Shown here in pieces: positions 29,074-39,493 of a DNA stretch of 64,000 nt. The notes beneath the pieces are model-generated. The model ran no database searches. It was not told the DNA's origin and saw nothing but the letters and a program-made list of their open reading frames with translations. The position numbers and the translations under genes were made by a program. Position 1 is the stretch's first letter; each line of letters starts with the position of its first letter. This DNA comes from Candidatus Microsaccharimonas sossegonensis (GTDB lineage: Bacteria; Patescibacteriota; Saccharimonadia; Saccharimonadales; Saccharimonadaceae). The DNA lies in the NCBI GenBank assembly GCA_004100325.1, contig SCKX01000001.1, forward strand, positions 541,453 to 605,452. Reading direction: 5' to 3'.

Positions 29074-29120
29074 TAGCACTATTGTATCAGAGATGGGTAG
29101 CGGTTTCGACCGCTGCCAGC

Positions 29121-29163
29121 GACATAAAAACAACCTCCAGATTATGGAGGTTGTTTTTATGTC
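29121..29163. terminator. Long perfect terminator hairpin
   Basis: GACATAAAAACAACCTCCA-GATTA-TGGAGGTTGTTTTTATGTC (19-bp perfect stem). Confidence 0.9.
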
Positions 29164-29173
29164 GGAACTAGGC

Positions 29174-29671
29174 TTACGCAATTCTTACGAGGCGGAATGT
29201 CGTATTGTGAATTCCAGAGCTCCAGTGCACGATGTCTTTGACGGTTTTACCAACAAGATTGCGCCCAAGTGGGCTAAGGACTGAAATGCGTCCATCACTT
29301 GGATTGGCCTCAACTGTATCGACTAAGGTGTAACGGAAAAGTCTGCCTTGTTGATCGATGACATCAACGACTGACCCGATAGCAACCTTCATGCGAGCAC
29401 GTTTGGTCGGAAGTAGCTTGGCTGCGAGAATGGTTTGATGTTTTTCTGCAAGCTCTGCTTCGATTGACTCTAATTGTGACAATCGTTCGATGCGTTCAAG
29501 TCGGTCATCATGACCGGTTGTTTTATCCATATCATGCAACCCTTTAATGACCATTGCACGATCATGTTTTAACTGAGAAATTGCCTTCTTTAACTCTTTC
29601 ATACCCTTTTTACTTAGTAAGATGGTTTTTTCTGGCATGGTACTTATTTTCTTGCTGATGGTGGTGTTCAT
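29174..29671 (-). CDS. GreA/GreB-family transcription elongation factor-like protein
   Basis: Coiled-coil N-terminus and IGSVVDVIDQQGRLFRYTLVDTVEANPSDGRISVLSPLGRNLVGKTVKDIV. Confidence 0.75.
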   Translation of the reverse strand: MNTTISKKISTMPEKTILLSKKGMKELKKAISQLKHDRAMVIKGLHDMDKTTGHDDRLERIERLSQLESIEAELAEKHQTILAAKLLPTKRARMKVAIGSVVDVIDQQGRLFRYTLVDTVEANPSDGRISVLSPLGRNLVGKTVKDIVHWSSGIHNTTFRLVRIA

Positions 29672-29779
29672 GTGTTCACTCCCTCCGTTTTAATGCTTTT
29701 GTTAGCTTTTTGTAGCTGTACGATATGCTACTAATAGTAGTATGTCGTATTATCCTGAATACATTCTTAAAAGCTGGCG

Positions 29780-30451
29780 TTACTTTGTTGTAATTTTGCC
29801 ATTTTGCAATGTAAAAGTACGATCTGTTTTTCCGGCGATATCAAGATCGTGAGTTACAACGATAATCGTTGTCTTTTGACTGCGTGATAAATCATGGAGC
29901 AGGTCAAAAATTTTCTTCCCCGTAACGCTATCAAGATTACCGGTTGGCTCGTCGGCAAGGATATATGCTGGCTGGTTCGCGAGGGCTCTTGCGATACTGA
30001 CGCGTTGCTGCTGTCCCCCGCTAAGACGTGATGGTCGGCGATGTTGCTGATCTTCTTCTATGCCAACTGAGTGCAGAAGCTGCGTCGCACGGTCAAGCCG
30101 GCTGCTGGCTGGGTAACCACCAAACTCAAGTGCTAGCATAACATTTTCTAATGCACTGAGATTTGGAATTAAGTTATACTGCTGAAAAACAAACCCGATT
30201 TTACTAGCGCGGTACGTTGTTTGCTTTCTTCCGCTTAGTGTATTGATTTCCGTGTCGTCAACGATGATTGAGCCGGACGTTGGAGTGTCCAAAGCGCCAA
30301 GGATGCTAAGCAATGTACTCTTTCCACTGCCTGATTTTCCGATAATACTGACAAATTCACCGGTTTTCACCGAAAGTGTGACATCCTGTAATGCGTGCAC
30401 TGTCCCACCTGGTGTGGTGAAAGACTTTGATACTTTATCTACGGTTAACAT
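29780..30451 (-). CDS. ABC transporter ATP-binding protein (LolD/MacB type)
   Basis: [35 protein letters not shown]; internal Met [11 protein letters not shown]. Confidence 0.95.
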   Translation of the reverse strand: MLTVDKVSKSFTTPGGTVHALQDVTLSVKTGEFVSIIGKSGSGKSTLLSILGALDTPTSGSIIVDDTEINTLSGRKQTTYRASKIGFVFQQYNLIPNLSALENVMLALEFGGYPASSRLDRATQLLHSVGIEEDQQHRRPSRLSGGQQQRVSIARALANQPAYILADEPTGNLDSVTGKKIFDLLHDLSRSQKTTIIVVTHDLDIAGKTDRTFTLQNGKITTK

Positions 30452-30459
30452 ATGGTCTC

Positions 30460-31815
30460 CTATTCTGTCCTTAGTACTTCTGCTGGTCGAATGCGTGCGG
30501 TGAGCCACGCTGGGATTGCACTTCCGAGAAGCGCAATGAGTAGCGTAATGCCAATGGCGCTCATCAGGATTTGAGGAGTCAATGTTGCGCTTACTTGGGT
30601 AAGATTGGTTGTCAGTTGGCTCTGTGCGCGGGCAAATCCTCCTTCAAAGCCACCCGCTCCAGGTCCACCTCCTCGGGTTGGGCTTGTGGTTGAGGCACTA
30701 TTTTGGCTGTTCGATACCAGCGAGGTGGTCATTGGACCACTCACGGCAATACCAAGTGCAAATCCGATGACGGCACCAATAACTGTCATGGTTAACCCTT
30801 CGACGATAAACTGACCAATGACTTTTTTGTTTGATCCACCGATTGCTTTTATGACACCGATTTCACGTCGTCGTTCACGTACGACAAGGATCATGGCAAG
30901 CAGAATGATAAGCGCACCGGCTCCAGCAGCTGCAATGACACCCGTCAGTGTTAAAGTAGCAATACTTTCAAGCGACGAAACACTCGTGGCCGCCTGCTCT
31001 GCTTGGCTTGTAATGTCTGCCTTGCCTGCAAGTGTCGTCTTTAGTGTTGCCACAGTTGACGCGACGTTATCACTGCTGTTGACTTTTGCGCTGACATTGT
31101 TAACGGCGCCTGGTTGCGCAGTAAGTGTCTGTACGGTGGCGATCGGCATGATAATGCCACTGTCCTGAAAAGCATTTCCTGTCGTATAGATGCCTTTGAC
31201 GGTAATAGTCTTACCGTAGGCAGTAAAGGTGCTGTTAACTGCAAGATTATTTTTCGTTGCGAGGGTTGCACCGACAAGAGCAATATTATCTGAACTGTTA
31301 CCATCAATGGTTGCGCCACTGCTAATCGTAAGCACTCCTCCATTTGTTGCGATTGAGTTTGGATCGCTGGTTCCGGTAACATTTATACGCGAGGTCGGTG
31401 CGGGATGGGCTGCTCCAGTTGATTCGGAAGCAGAGCTGTTCGGAGCTTCGAATCGTTGCTGCCTTGCACCGAATGATCCTAAAGCTAACGATGACGTCAG
31501 GTTTGTATCAGTTGTGCCTAGACGATCTGTCAACGTGGATGTAACCGAGCTGACGTTCGCCGTGTTCTTTATAATGGTAATTTGTGCTGTAGTGAGTGCC
31601 TCGCCGCCTCCTTGGTCGCCCACAATACCAGCTGGTGTAATGGTTATCGACGTTCCGGCATTTGCTTTGACTTCGTCTACCTTTCTTAATACACTTCCGC
31701 GGGCAACGAGCATGCTAAGGATTAGGGCGATACTGATCGCAAACATTAACACGATCGCACCGGTTTTAATCGGACTTCTGACGGCATTTTTTATGCCGCG
31801 GGTCACAACATTCAT
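30460..31815 (-). CDS. ABC transporter permease (FtsX/MacB-like)
   Basis: MNVVTRGIKNAVRSPIKTGAIVLMFAISIALIL…; VVRERRREIGVIKAIGGSNKKVIGQFIVEG; terminal TM bundle. Confidence 0.92.
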   Translation of the reverse strand: MNVVTRGIKNAVRSPIKTGAIVLMFAISIALILSMLVARGSVLRKVDEVKANAGTSITITPAGIVGDQGGGEALTTAQITIIKNTANVSSVTSTLTDRLGTTDTNLTSSLALGSFGARQQRFEAPNSSASESTGAAHPAPTSRINVTGTSDPNSIATNGGVLTISSGATIDGNSSDNIALVGATLATKNNLAVNSTFTAYGKTITVKGIYTTGNAFQDSGIIMPIATVQTLTAQPGAVNNVSAKVNSSDNVASTVATLKTTLAGKADITSQAEQAATSVSSLESIATLTLTGVIAAAGAGALIILLAMILVVRERRREIGVIKAIGGSNKKVIGQFIVEGLTMTVIGAVIGFALGIAVSGPMTTSLVSNSQNSASTTSPTRGGGPGAGGFEGGFARAQSQLTTNLTQVSATLTPQILMSAIGITLLIALLGSAIPAWLTARIRPAEVLRTE

Positions 31816-31847
31816 TATGTTTATATCTCCTTATTATAGTTATATCG

Positions 31848-31865
31848 CAGTAACAATCGTTACTG
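31848..31865. promoter_or_regulatory. Palindromic operator candidate CAGTAAC-AATC-GTTACTG
   Basis: Perfect 7-bp inverted repeat in the intergenic gap upstream of the permease, next to TATAAC/TATAAT. Confidence 0.5.
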
Positions 31866-31874
31866 TGGAGGTCA

Positions 31875-32951
31875 CTATAACGAGGGATCCTGAATCTTAG
31901 CTGTAATATTTCTGATATTTGGTAAATAACATGTAAACGACGTTTCTTTCTCCGTTGAGCTTGCTTGAATATAGCCATGATGGATGTCGGTGATTTTTTT
32001 AGCTATAGCAAGACCTAGTCCGTAACCGTTTTTGCCACTTTCGGTTCGTGACGTATCGGCGCGGTAAAAGCGATCAAAAATGTGAGGTAATTTTTCTGGA
32101 TGAATAGGTGTGCCGGTATTTTTAATTTCAAAACCTGTCATCGTGCGACGCTCAAAAATTCGGATGCTAATCCGCGAGCGCTCCGGGCTGTATTTAATGG
32201 CATTTTCAATCAAAATGTTCATGAGTTCCATGATTGCTGCTTCATTTCCCACGAGCATCGCTGATTTTCTCGTAGTTATATCAAAACGTTTTTTATATTT
32301 TGCAAATGGCTTCATAACTGAGGGCAGCATTTCAACCAGGTTGATGTGCTTTTTTTCAAGTTTGTCATAGTCAAGCCGTGCCATCTTGAGGAGCATTTCT
32401 GACAATGAGATAAGTTTGTTGACTTCTTCCAGGTTACTTTCTAATTGTTCTCTTGCTTCTTCCGGCGTCAGTTTCTCATCACGAAGTGAAACTTCTAACT
32501 CGGCTTTCATTGCGGCAAGCGGTGTGCGCAGCTCGTGACTAGCATCACTAGTAAATCTACTTTGCGCTTCATGAGATTTTTCAATCGGTCCAAGCGTACG
32601 ACGCGCCAGGAAGTAGCTTCCAAAACCACCAGCAATGAGGACAAATATATTTATGTACACAAGCGCCAAAATCATCTGCACTGCTGCTTGGTGTGACTGA
32701 TCGAGACGGAGCTGATCTTGTTCTTGTTGAAAACTGTTGGGGGATATTGATCTGTCAGCAGGACTTACCCCTGGCTGGTTGACGCGGGAGCGCATCATCC
32801 TTGAATTCGTGATTCCCTGCTGTAAATTTTCAAGGCGAAGATTGATTTCTTGGAAGTTTAACTGATAGATCGCAACACTGAAAAGTAAACTGATCACCAT
32901 TAAAATTACAAGGTACCAGCCTGTCAGTTTGACGGTTGCAGACTTGAACAC
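31875..32951 (-). CDS. Sensor histidine kinase
   Basis: FTSDASHELRTPLAAMKAELE, NAIKYSPE, GYGLGLAIAKKI; two TM segments. Confidence 0.95.
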   Translation of the reverse strand: MFKSATVKLTGWYLVILMVISLLFSVAIYQLNFQEINLRLENLQQGITNSRMMRSRVNQPGVSPADRSISPNSFQQEQDQLRLDQSHQAAVQMILALVYINIFVLIAGGFGSYFLARRTLGPIEKSHEAQSRFTSDASHELRTPLAAMKAELEVSLRDEKLTPEEAREQLESNLEEVNKLISLSEMLLKMARLDYDKLEKKHINLVEMLPSVMKPFAKYKKRFDITTRKSAMLVGNEAAIMELMNILIENAIKYSPERSRISIRIFERRTMTGFEIKNTGTPIHPEKLPHIFDRFYRADTSRTESGKNGYGLGLAIAKKITDIHHGYIQASSTEKETSFTCYLPNIRNITAKIQDPSL

Positions 32952-32960
32952 TTCTGGCCT

Positions 32961-33632
32961 CTATGCCTCTAGCTTGTAGCCAAACCCCCGAACAGTATGA
33001 ATCAAGGGTTTTTTAAACGGTGAATCAATCTTGTTTCGAAGATATTTAATGTAAACTTCAACAGTATTAGGAAGAATATCAGCGTCATAATCCCATACGT
33101 GGCTAATTATTACCTCTTTACTCAGGGGTCGACCTGGATTACGCAGCATATATTCAAGCAGAGCAAATTCTTTGCTGGTAAGTTGGACGTTTTTTCCAGC
33201 ACGCTCCACGCTGTAGGTGACGGTATCAAGCTTTAAATCACCTGCTTGCAAAATATCTGGCTGTTGTTCAGTTGGTCGTCGAAGAAGTGCACGGACACGT
33301 GAGATAAGCTCCTCTAATGCAAATGGCTTGACGAGATAATCATCGGCTCCGGCGTCAAGTCCTGCTGTCCGCTCGGCTACGCTTCCAAGGGCACTGAGAA
33401 AGAGGACTGGTGTGTGTATTTTGGCGTGACGCATCGCCTTAACGATCCCAAGTCCATCATAGCTTCCAGGCAGCATCCGATCGATGATTGCAATATCGTA
33501 TGGCTCGGTGGTTGCCATTGCGTACCCCTCATCACCGTCAAAAGCAACGTCTACCGCATATGTTTCTTGTTCAAGCGCTTTTTTAAGAGCGCGAGCAATT
33601 TTATGTTCATCTTCAATGATTAGTACTCTCAT
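32961..33632 (-). CDS. OmpR-family response regulator
   Basis: VLIIEDEHKIARAL…IIDRMLPG…LSALGS…DYLVKPF; winged-helix C-terminus …NKIDSPFKKPLIHTVRGFGYKLE. Confidence 0.96.
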   Translation of the reverse strand: MRVLIIEDEHKIARALKKALEQETYAVDVAFDGDEGYAMATTEPYDIAIIDRMLPGSYDGLGIVKAMRHAKIHTPVLFLSALGSVAERTAGLDAGADDYLVKPFALEELISRVRALLRRPTEQQPDILQAGDLKLDTVTYSVERAGKNVQLTSKEFALLEYMLRNPGRPLSKEVIISHVWDYDADILPNTVEVYIKYLRNKIDSPFKKPLIHTVRGFGYKLEA

Positions 33633-33684
33633 GAACTTAGTATACAGCTATTTAGCTGAGATAGGGCTGAAGTATATAGGTATT

Positions 33685-34023
33685 TTAAGCAACGGATGCA
33701 GTGTGAGATGTATGTCGGGTGCTATAAAGATCGCTCCATGTCTGCATGTCCTTCAGAATTGGCATGAGGTCGCGCCCTTTGGTGGTCAGACGATATTCAC
33801 AGCGGCTTTCAGAAGTTGTGGCAACTTTTGTAATGATGCCTTCGACTTCAAGATGATCAAGACGTGCTGAAAGTGTTCGTGGATTTATTCCCTTTACGAG
33901 GTCTTGGATCTGGCAAAAACGGACGGATTCTTCATTCATAAAAAAACGGAGTAACTGGGGTGTCCATTTGTCACCAAGAATGTTGGTCGCTGCCTTGACG
34001 CAGCCGATATTTTCTGTGCTCAT
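33685..34023 (-). CDS. HxlR-family winged-helix regulator
   Basis: CVKAATNILGDKWTPQLLRFF…FCQIQDLVKGINPRTLSARLDHLEVEGII. Confidence 0.9.
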   Translation of the reverse strand: MSTENIGCVKAATNILGDKWTPQLLRFFMNEESVRFCQIQDLVKGINPRTLSARLDHLEVEGIITKVATTSESRCEYRLTTKGRDLMPILKDMQTWSDLYSTRHTSHTASVA

Positions 34024-34066
34024 AAGTACGTTTTACTATACATTATCTAGCTTTGAACGTCAAAAA

Positions 34067-35743
34067 TTAGTGAATGAGTTCATTACTATTCGTCGTGCGG
34101 ATGTGATCCATGCTGTATTCCCACGATGCATCAGTTTTTTTGTGAGGATTAAAAATATAATGGGGATCAAAGATTTCTTTTGTATGTTTAAAAAGTGCGA
34201 ACATATCTTCGCCAAATACGGCTGGCAGCCACGGTCCTCGTACCATACCATCGTTGTGCTCGCCGGCAAGTGTCCCTTTGTACTGCAGGACAAGTGCAAT
34301 GACCTCTCGCATAACGGGTTCAAGTTTTACCTGATCAGCGTGACTTTTAATGTCTAAAAGTGGAACGATGTGAAAGTTGCCGTCGCCGAAATGCCCAGAG
34401 ATTGTTGCTGGTAATTTGTAGGCGCGAATAATTTTTCGCAGCTTTGGCAGGAACTCGGGCACATACTTTGGCTGTACCGTTACATCATCAATAAATGGTG
34501 CGGCATATTTATTATGGATACGCGTCCGGAGGAGCCATAGCGATGCGCGGCGAATTTGCCAAAACGGTGCACTGGCCGATTCATCGCCCTCGATATCCAT
34601 GCGGACATGAAATTTTTTAAGAGCCGCATGAAGCCTGGCAATTTTGTCGTAAACTTCTGTTTTTGTTTCTCCCTCAAATTCAATCATCAAAAGAATGTTA
34701 GGAAGATGACCTTTAAAACGAGCGACCGACCCAAGCAGCCAAGCTTGTTGCGTCAGCATGTGTTTTAGGCCCAGTTGTTTTGCAAAACTTCCAAAATATT
34801 GGATGCCAAGCTTGAATGTGATGTCGTCGAAGCCTTCAAAAGTTGCTGGCTTATATTTCATGACGATAGGTATGATTTCGCCTAGTTCTTTAAACGAGGT
34901 AAGGTAGACAAGCAACAGTCCGGAGTGCGGGGCTTTTGGGACTGTTTCGATTGTAATATCGGTGATGATGCCTAATGTACCCTGACTGCCAGTCATCAGT
35001 CTGGTCATATCAAATATACCTGTCTCACGGTCCCAGACGCTCCAAAGATTGTAGCCCATAGAGTTTTTGTTTACTTTTGGTCGGGCGTTATGAATATGAT
35101 CATAATTTGTTTCAATCAAGTTATAGACTTGTCTGTAGAGTTGCCCTTCAAAATCTTTTTGCTTCATTTTAGTGTCGAGTTGTCTTTTGGTAAGTGGTGC
35201 AACGACGTATTCATTGCCGTCAGCAAAAACCACCTTTAATTCACGAACTGCGCGTTCAGTGTTTCCGTACCGTAGCGACTGCTCGCCTCCAGCATTGTTA
35301 CCAACCATACCGCCGATCGTCGAAATAGCGCGGCTGGCCGGAGCTGACCCTAGCATTAAATGATGTTGCGCAAGTAGCGGATCGATGTCACGCAGTAAGA
35401 CGCCCGGCTGGGTATGTAGTATATTGCCGTTCACTCCTTCGATATGGGTGAAGTATGTTGTCATGTTGAGAATAAGGGAGTTTCCGATAGCTGCACCTGA
35501 CATGTCGGTGCCTGCACTTCGCGTGGTGATCGACAGCGACGGATAGTCTTTTTTGTGAGCAGTCACACATGCGACGAGTTGTCTAATGTCTTCACTGTCT
35601 TTTGGTTCTAGAACGGCGTCAGGAATAATTTCATAGATGCTTGCATCGTGGCTATGTTCCAATCGGTCTTGTCGGTGCGTTAAAATCCCTCCTTTAAAAA
35701 CTTTTCGTAGATCATCGAATAACCGCTCCATACTCCCGTTCAC
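34067..35743 (-). CDS. FAD-binding oxidoreductase (GlcD/D-lactate dehydrogenase-like)
   Basis: LSITTRSAGTDMSGAAIG, GGMVGNNAGGEQSLRYG, TGSQGTLGIITDITIE, SGHFGDGNFHIVPLL, GTLAGEHNDGMVRGPWL. Confidence 0.9.
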   Translation of the reverse strand: MNGSMERLFDDLRKVFKGGILTHRQDRLEHSHDASIYEIIPDAVLEPKDSEDIRQLVACVTAHKKDYPSLSITTRSAGTDMSGAAIGNSLILNMTTYFTHIEGVNGNILHTQPGVLLRDIDPLLAQHHLMLGSAPASRAISTIGGMVGNNAGGEQSLRYGNTERAVRELKVVFADGNEYVVAPLTKRQLDTKMKQKDFEGQLYRQVYNLIETNYDHIHNARPKVNKNSMGYNLWSVWDRETGIFDMTRLMTGSQGTLGIITDITIETVPKAPHSGLLLVYLTSFKELGEIIPIVMKYKPATFEGFDDITFKLGIQYFGSFAKQLGLKHMLTQQAWLLGSVARFKGHLPNILLMIEFEGETKTEVYDKIARLHAALKKFHVRMDIEGDESASAPFWQIRRASLWLLRTRIHNKYAAPFIDDVTVQPKYVPEFLPKLRKIIRAYKLPATISGHFGDGNFHIVPLLDIKSHADQVKLEPVMREVIALVLQYKGTLAGEHNDGMVRGPWLPAVFGEDMFALFKHTKEIFDPHYIFNPHKKTDASWEYSMDHIRTTNSNELIH

Positions 35744-35837
35744 TATACGTTGCCGTAAGCGGTTTGTCGAGGTCAGTGCAAGACTATACTATCACCTTTG
35801 CTATCAGACAAACCTCAACATGTGTATAATACGTCTT

Positions 35838-36971
35838 ATGAAGACACGCATTGATATCGACACGAAAACATTTGTCAGGTTTATTTTAGTAGTGATTGGC
35901 TTTGGGTTAGCGATTTTTGCAATTTATCAAGCCCTCACTGCGCTGCTTATTCTTGGTATTTCGTTGTTTCTCGCCGTCGCTCTCAACGGACCGGTTTCTC
36001 GAATTAGCCGGATACTTCCTGGGCGGAGTCGTTTGGCAGCGTCGACGATCGCTTATATAGTAGTTGTGGTTATTTTAGGGGCTGTTATTTTTCTCGTGGT
36101 GCCCCCAATCGTGCAACAGACAGCAAAATTTGTACAAAGCGTCCCCTCTTTTGTTGACACCGCGACCAATCAATACAAAGGTTTAAACGATCTTATTAAT
36201 CAGTACAACTTACAACCACAGGTCGACCAGGCACTAACTTCTATCAAGCAAAATACCTCTAGCTGGGCAAGTAATGTTGGTAGTACGGTTATTACTGGTG
36301 TTGGGTCACTCTTTGCGTTTCTAACCAGCTTACTTCTTGTGCTTGTTCTGACCTTCCTAATGTTAATTGAAGGACCTGTGTGGATGGAGCGCATATGGGG
36401 ATTGTATAATAACAAAAAACGAATGCAAATTCACAAGCGAATTACAAAACGTATTTACGGTGTCGTGAATGGCTACGTGACAGGTCAACTGATTGTTTCT
36501 GCCATTGGCGGTATTTTGGCGGGTACAGCAATTTTTGTGCTTAGTTTGATATTTCCAAAAATTCCGGCTGGTCTTGCGTTTCCGACTGCGGCAATTACTT
36601 TTACACTTTCGCTTATTCCAATGTTTGGGGCAACAATCGCCGGGCTTTTGATTACTACACTACTTGCCTTTAATTCACCTCTCGCTGCGATTATATATAT
36701 CGTCTACTTTTTTATATATCAACAAATCGAAAACAACTTTGTTGCACCACAGGTGCAGGCGAAAAAAATAGAGCTTTCGGCACTTGCTGTGCTTGCTTCG
36801 GTTACCATCGGATTGTACATGTTTGGTCTATTGGGTGGTATTATTGCTATTCCAATTGCTGGTTCAATTCGTATCTTACTAGAAGAGTATCTCCAAAGCC
36901 GCCGCAATGATGATACTGATGATGAGGGTGTGATTGAAGAAGATATTGTCGTCAAAAAAGCGAAAGTGTGA
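35838..36971 (+). CDS. AI-2E family transporter
   Basis: PerM-like multi-TM protein; IPMFGATIAGLL…FIYQQIENNFVAPQVQAKKIELSALAVLASV; internal Met seven nt after TATAAT. Confidence 0.88.
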   Translation: MKTRIDIDTKTFVRFILVVIGFGLAIFAIYQALTALLILGISLFLAVALNGPVSRISRILPGRSRLAASTIAYIVVVVILGAVIFLVVPPIVQQTAKFVQSVPSFVDTATNQYKGLNDLINQYNLQPQVDQALTSIKQNTSSWASNVGSTVITGVGSLFAFLTSLLLVLVLTFLMLIEGPVWMERIWGLYNNKKRMQIHKRITKRIYGVVNGYVTGQLIVSAIGGILAGTAIFVLSLIFPKIPAGLAFPTAAITFTLSLIPMFGATIAGLLITTLLAFNSPLAAIIYIVYFFIYQQIENNFVAPQVQAKKIELSALAVLASVTIGLYMFGLLGGIIAIPIAGSIRILLEEYLQSRRNDDTDDEGVIEEDIVVKKAKV

Positions 36972-36979
36972 GGTGGATC

Positions 36980-38470
36980 TTAAGCCACATATTCCCAAAT
37001 TGAACCGTGGGCGGTGTCACGAACAGTGACGCCGCTTTTTTCAATCTGGTCACGTAATCTATCGGCAGCCTGCCAGTCCTTTTTTTCACGAGCTCTTTCG
37101 CGTTCGATGATCAGTCGTTTGATGTCGTCTGAAATATCTTTGCTCGTGTCAAATAAGGCAAGCCCAAGCAAGTTGTCAACTGTTTCGATGAATGAAGTCA
37201 GTGCATGCTGGTGGATATCTTCTAGATTAATACCGTCGATTTTGCGAAATGCCTCATCAATAATAGCGCAAGCGGCAGGCGTGTCCAAGTCGTTTGAGAT
37301 GGCTTCGATAAGTGCCTGTGAGCTGGCGTAGAGCGAGACCGACTCGTCGTCGGTGGACTTTTCATCATCATCCCGCAGACGGTCGTGGGTTTGGTGGCGG
37401 AGTGCTGCACTGTTTCGCCAGTTGTGCAGACGATTTTTAGCTGATTCAAGATTTTCAAAAGTGAAATTGCCTTCGCTGCGATAGTGTCTTTGCAAGACAA
37501 ACAAACGGAAGTCAAGTGGTGAGTATCCCTTCTCTCCCAGGCCGTTCAGCGTGTAGCCATTACCCAGTGACTTACTAATCTTGGTACCATTCACTTTAAG
37601 GTGATTATTATGCAACCAATAATGTGCAAAGGTCACGCCTGTCGCTGCTTCAGACTGCGCAATTTCATTGGTATGGTGGACAGGTATATGGTCGATGCCA
37701 CCGGTATGAATATCAAGTGTCTTACCAAGTAGTGTCATCGCCATAGCAGAACACTCAAGGTGCCAGCCAGGAAAGCCCATCTTTTTGTTCGCCTGCTCGT
37801 ATTCGAGACCATCAGCAACAATCGGCTCCAGCAAATCAATCGGAGTTTCCCATTCCATATCTCTGGTCTCACCTTGTGGAGTAAACTTCCATAACGCAAA
37901 ATCGACAGGATTTTTCTTTTGCGGGTTAAATTCAACCCGGGCACCGGCTTTTTGGGCATCTAGATCAAGCCCGGCAAAATGACCGTAGGATGGAAACTTC
38001 GACGTGTCAAAATATATGCCGTCATCAATTTGGTAAGTAAAGCCTTTTTTTTGAAGCGTTCGCACAAGCTCCAGTTGTTCCGTGATGTAGCTGGTCGCTT
38101 TGATGATGTGCTGCGGCGTGAGGAGATGTAAACGAGCCATGCCTTTTATGAAGTCGTCGGTATAAAACGAGGCGATATCCCACGCCGTTTTACCTTCTCG
38201 ACGGGCGCCTTTTTCAAGCTTATCTTCACCCTCATCCGCATCGCTGACTAAATGACCAACATCGGTAATATTCATGACTCTCTCAACCCTTAGGCCGTTT
38301 GCTTGTAAGACGCGAATCAACGTGTCCCAGTATATATAAGCTGTCCAGTTACCGACGTGCAGATAGTTGTAGACAGTCGGACCGCAGGTATAAAGGCTGA
38401 CCTTTCCCTCAATTTGAGGAGTAAAAGTATCGACACGATGGGTTAATTGATTATGAAACTGAAGACTCAT
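36980..38470 (-). CDS. cysS: Cysteinyl-tRNA synthetase
   Basis: LYTCGPTVYNYLHVGNWTAYIYWDTLIR, GWHLECSAM, HHTNEIAQSEA, KISKSLGN. Confidence 0.97.
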   Translation of the reverse strand: MSLQFHNQLTHRVDTFTPQIEGKVSLYTCGPTVYNYLHVGNWTAYIYWDTLIRVLQANGLRVERVMNITDVGHLVSDADEGEDKLEKGARREGKTAWDIASFYTDDFIKGMARLHLLTPQHIIKATSYITEQLELVRTLQKKGFTYQIDDGIYFDTSKFPSYGHFAGLDLDAQKAGARVEFNPQKKNPVDFALWKFTPQGETRDMEWETPIDLLEPIVADGLEYEQANKKMGFPGWHLECSAMAMTLLGKTLDIHTGGIDHIPVHHTNEIAQSEAATGVTFAHYWLHNNHLKVNGTKISKSLGNGYTLNGLGEKGYSPLDFRLFVLQRHYRSEGNFTFENLESAKNRLHNWRNSAALRHQTHDRLRDDDEKSTDDESVSLYASSQALIEAISNDLDTPAACAIIDEAFRKIDGINLEDIHQHALTSFIETVDNLLGLALFDTSKDISDDIKRLIIERERAREKKDWQAADRLRDQIEKSGVTVRDTAHGSIWEYVA

Positions 38471-39458
38471 GCTTTCCCTCATAAACGCTTAGTGCCTTGT
38501 CTGTGACCGTGATTAATTCGGACAATATTTTGTCATAGCTCTCAAAAACGCGAAAACCTGAAGCGTAGGTGTGTCCACCACCGCCAAAAAAACCAGCGAT
38601 TTGCTCGGCAATCGGCACGTTACTACGAATCTTGCCGGTTAGTTTTCCATCCGGGTATGTTTTAAGCGCAACAGCAATTTTCACCTCATTCACTAGGCGC
38701 ATTTCATCGAGCACCAAAACGCTTGGATTGTACTGATCACTGAATTCGGCAATTTCTTCCCAAGGAATATGTATGGTAGCCAGCTGTCCGTCAAGACTAT
38801 ATTCAATTCGTTCTAAAAGACGACCTTTATAGGCGAGAATCTCAGGTGATTTCTTCATAAACTCTCTTCGGCGCTCCTCGATAGTATTACTATGCGCACC
38901 AAGTGCCACCAACTCACCAACTATGTGGAAGGTTTCTGCCGTTACATTATGGGTGGTGAGCCCTAGGCTGTCACTCATAATGGCGATCATCATGTCTTCG
39001 GCAGCTTGTGAGGTGATGTTCCAGTTGAACTTCGTAGCCAGCTTATAAATAATTTCAGTCGTTGCGACCGCTTCCTCGGCGAGGAGCTCGTGTGCGAACG
39101 GGAGCGTTGTTGCTGTTTCGATATGGTGGTCGATCACCAACACCGGATGTGATTCAAGGAACTGACGCGCACCCGGTATTTCATACACTTTGCTGATAAG
39201 AGTTTCGCTTGTCGTATCAACGATAATCACAAGTTCTGCCGAAGTATCAAACTCTTGCGTCACGCGGTCCCACCCATTGATGTAGCGAAGATATTTCGGT
39301 ATGTCCACGTCGCAGTACAGATGAACGGCTTTACCGAGGTCAGACAAGATTTCTTCTAACGCGAGCGCACTCCCCAAGCTATCGCCATCGGGATTTTCAG
39401 CTTGGATAACCATGATTTTTTGAGCTGATTCTATGAGACTTTTGGCGGATTCATACAT
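38451..39458 (-). CDS. DHH/DHHA1 phosphoesterase (NrnA-like)
   Basis: NPDGDSLGSALAL, VIIVDTT, VIDHHIE, GGGGHTYASGF. Confidence 0.92.
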   Translation of the reverse strand: MYESAKSLIESAQKIMVIQAENPDGDSLGSALALEEILSDLGKAVHLYCDVDIPKYLRYINGWDRVTQEFDTSAELVIIVDTTSETLISKVYEIPGARQFLESHPVLVIDHHIETATTLPFAHELLAEEAVATTEIIYKLATKFNWNITSQAAEDMMIAIMSDSLGLTTHNVTAETFHIVGELVALGAHSNTIEERRREFMKKSPEILAYKGRLLERIEYSLDGQLATIHIPWEEIAEFSDQYNPSVLVLDEMRLVNEVKIAVALKTYPDGKLTGKIRSNVPIAEQIAGFFGGGGHTYASGFRVFESYDKILSELITVTDKALSVYEGKHESSVS

Positions 39459-39493
39459 TGTTTCTATTGTAACAGATGACGTTTATTTTCACA

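Noticed and set aside
29722-29745. ATGCTACTA-AT-AGTAGTAT palindrome as operator
   Set aside because: Short, AT-rich imperfect palindrome upstream of the Gre-like gene; no second copy seen, insufficient support.
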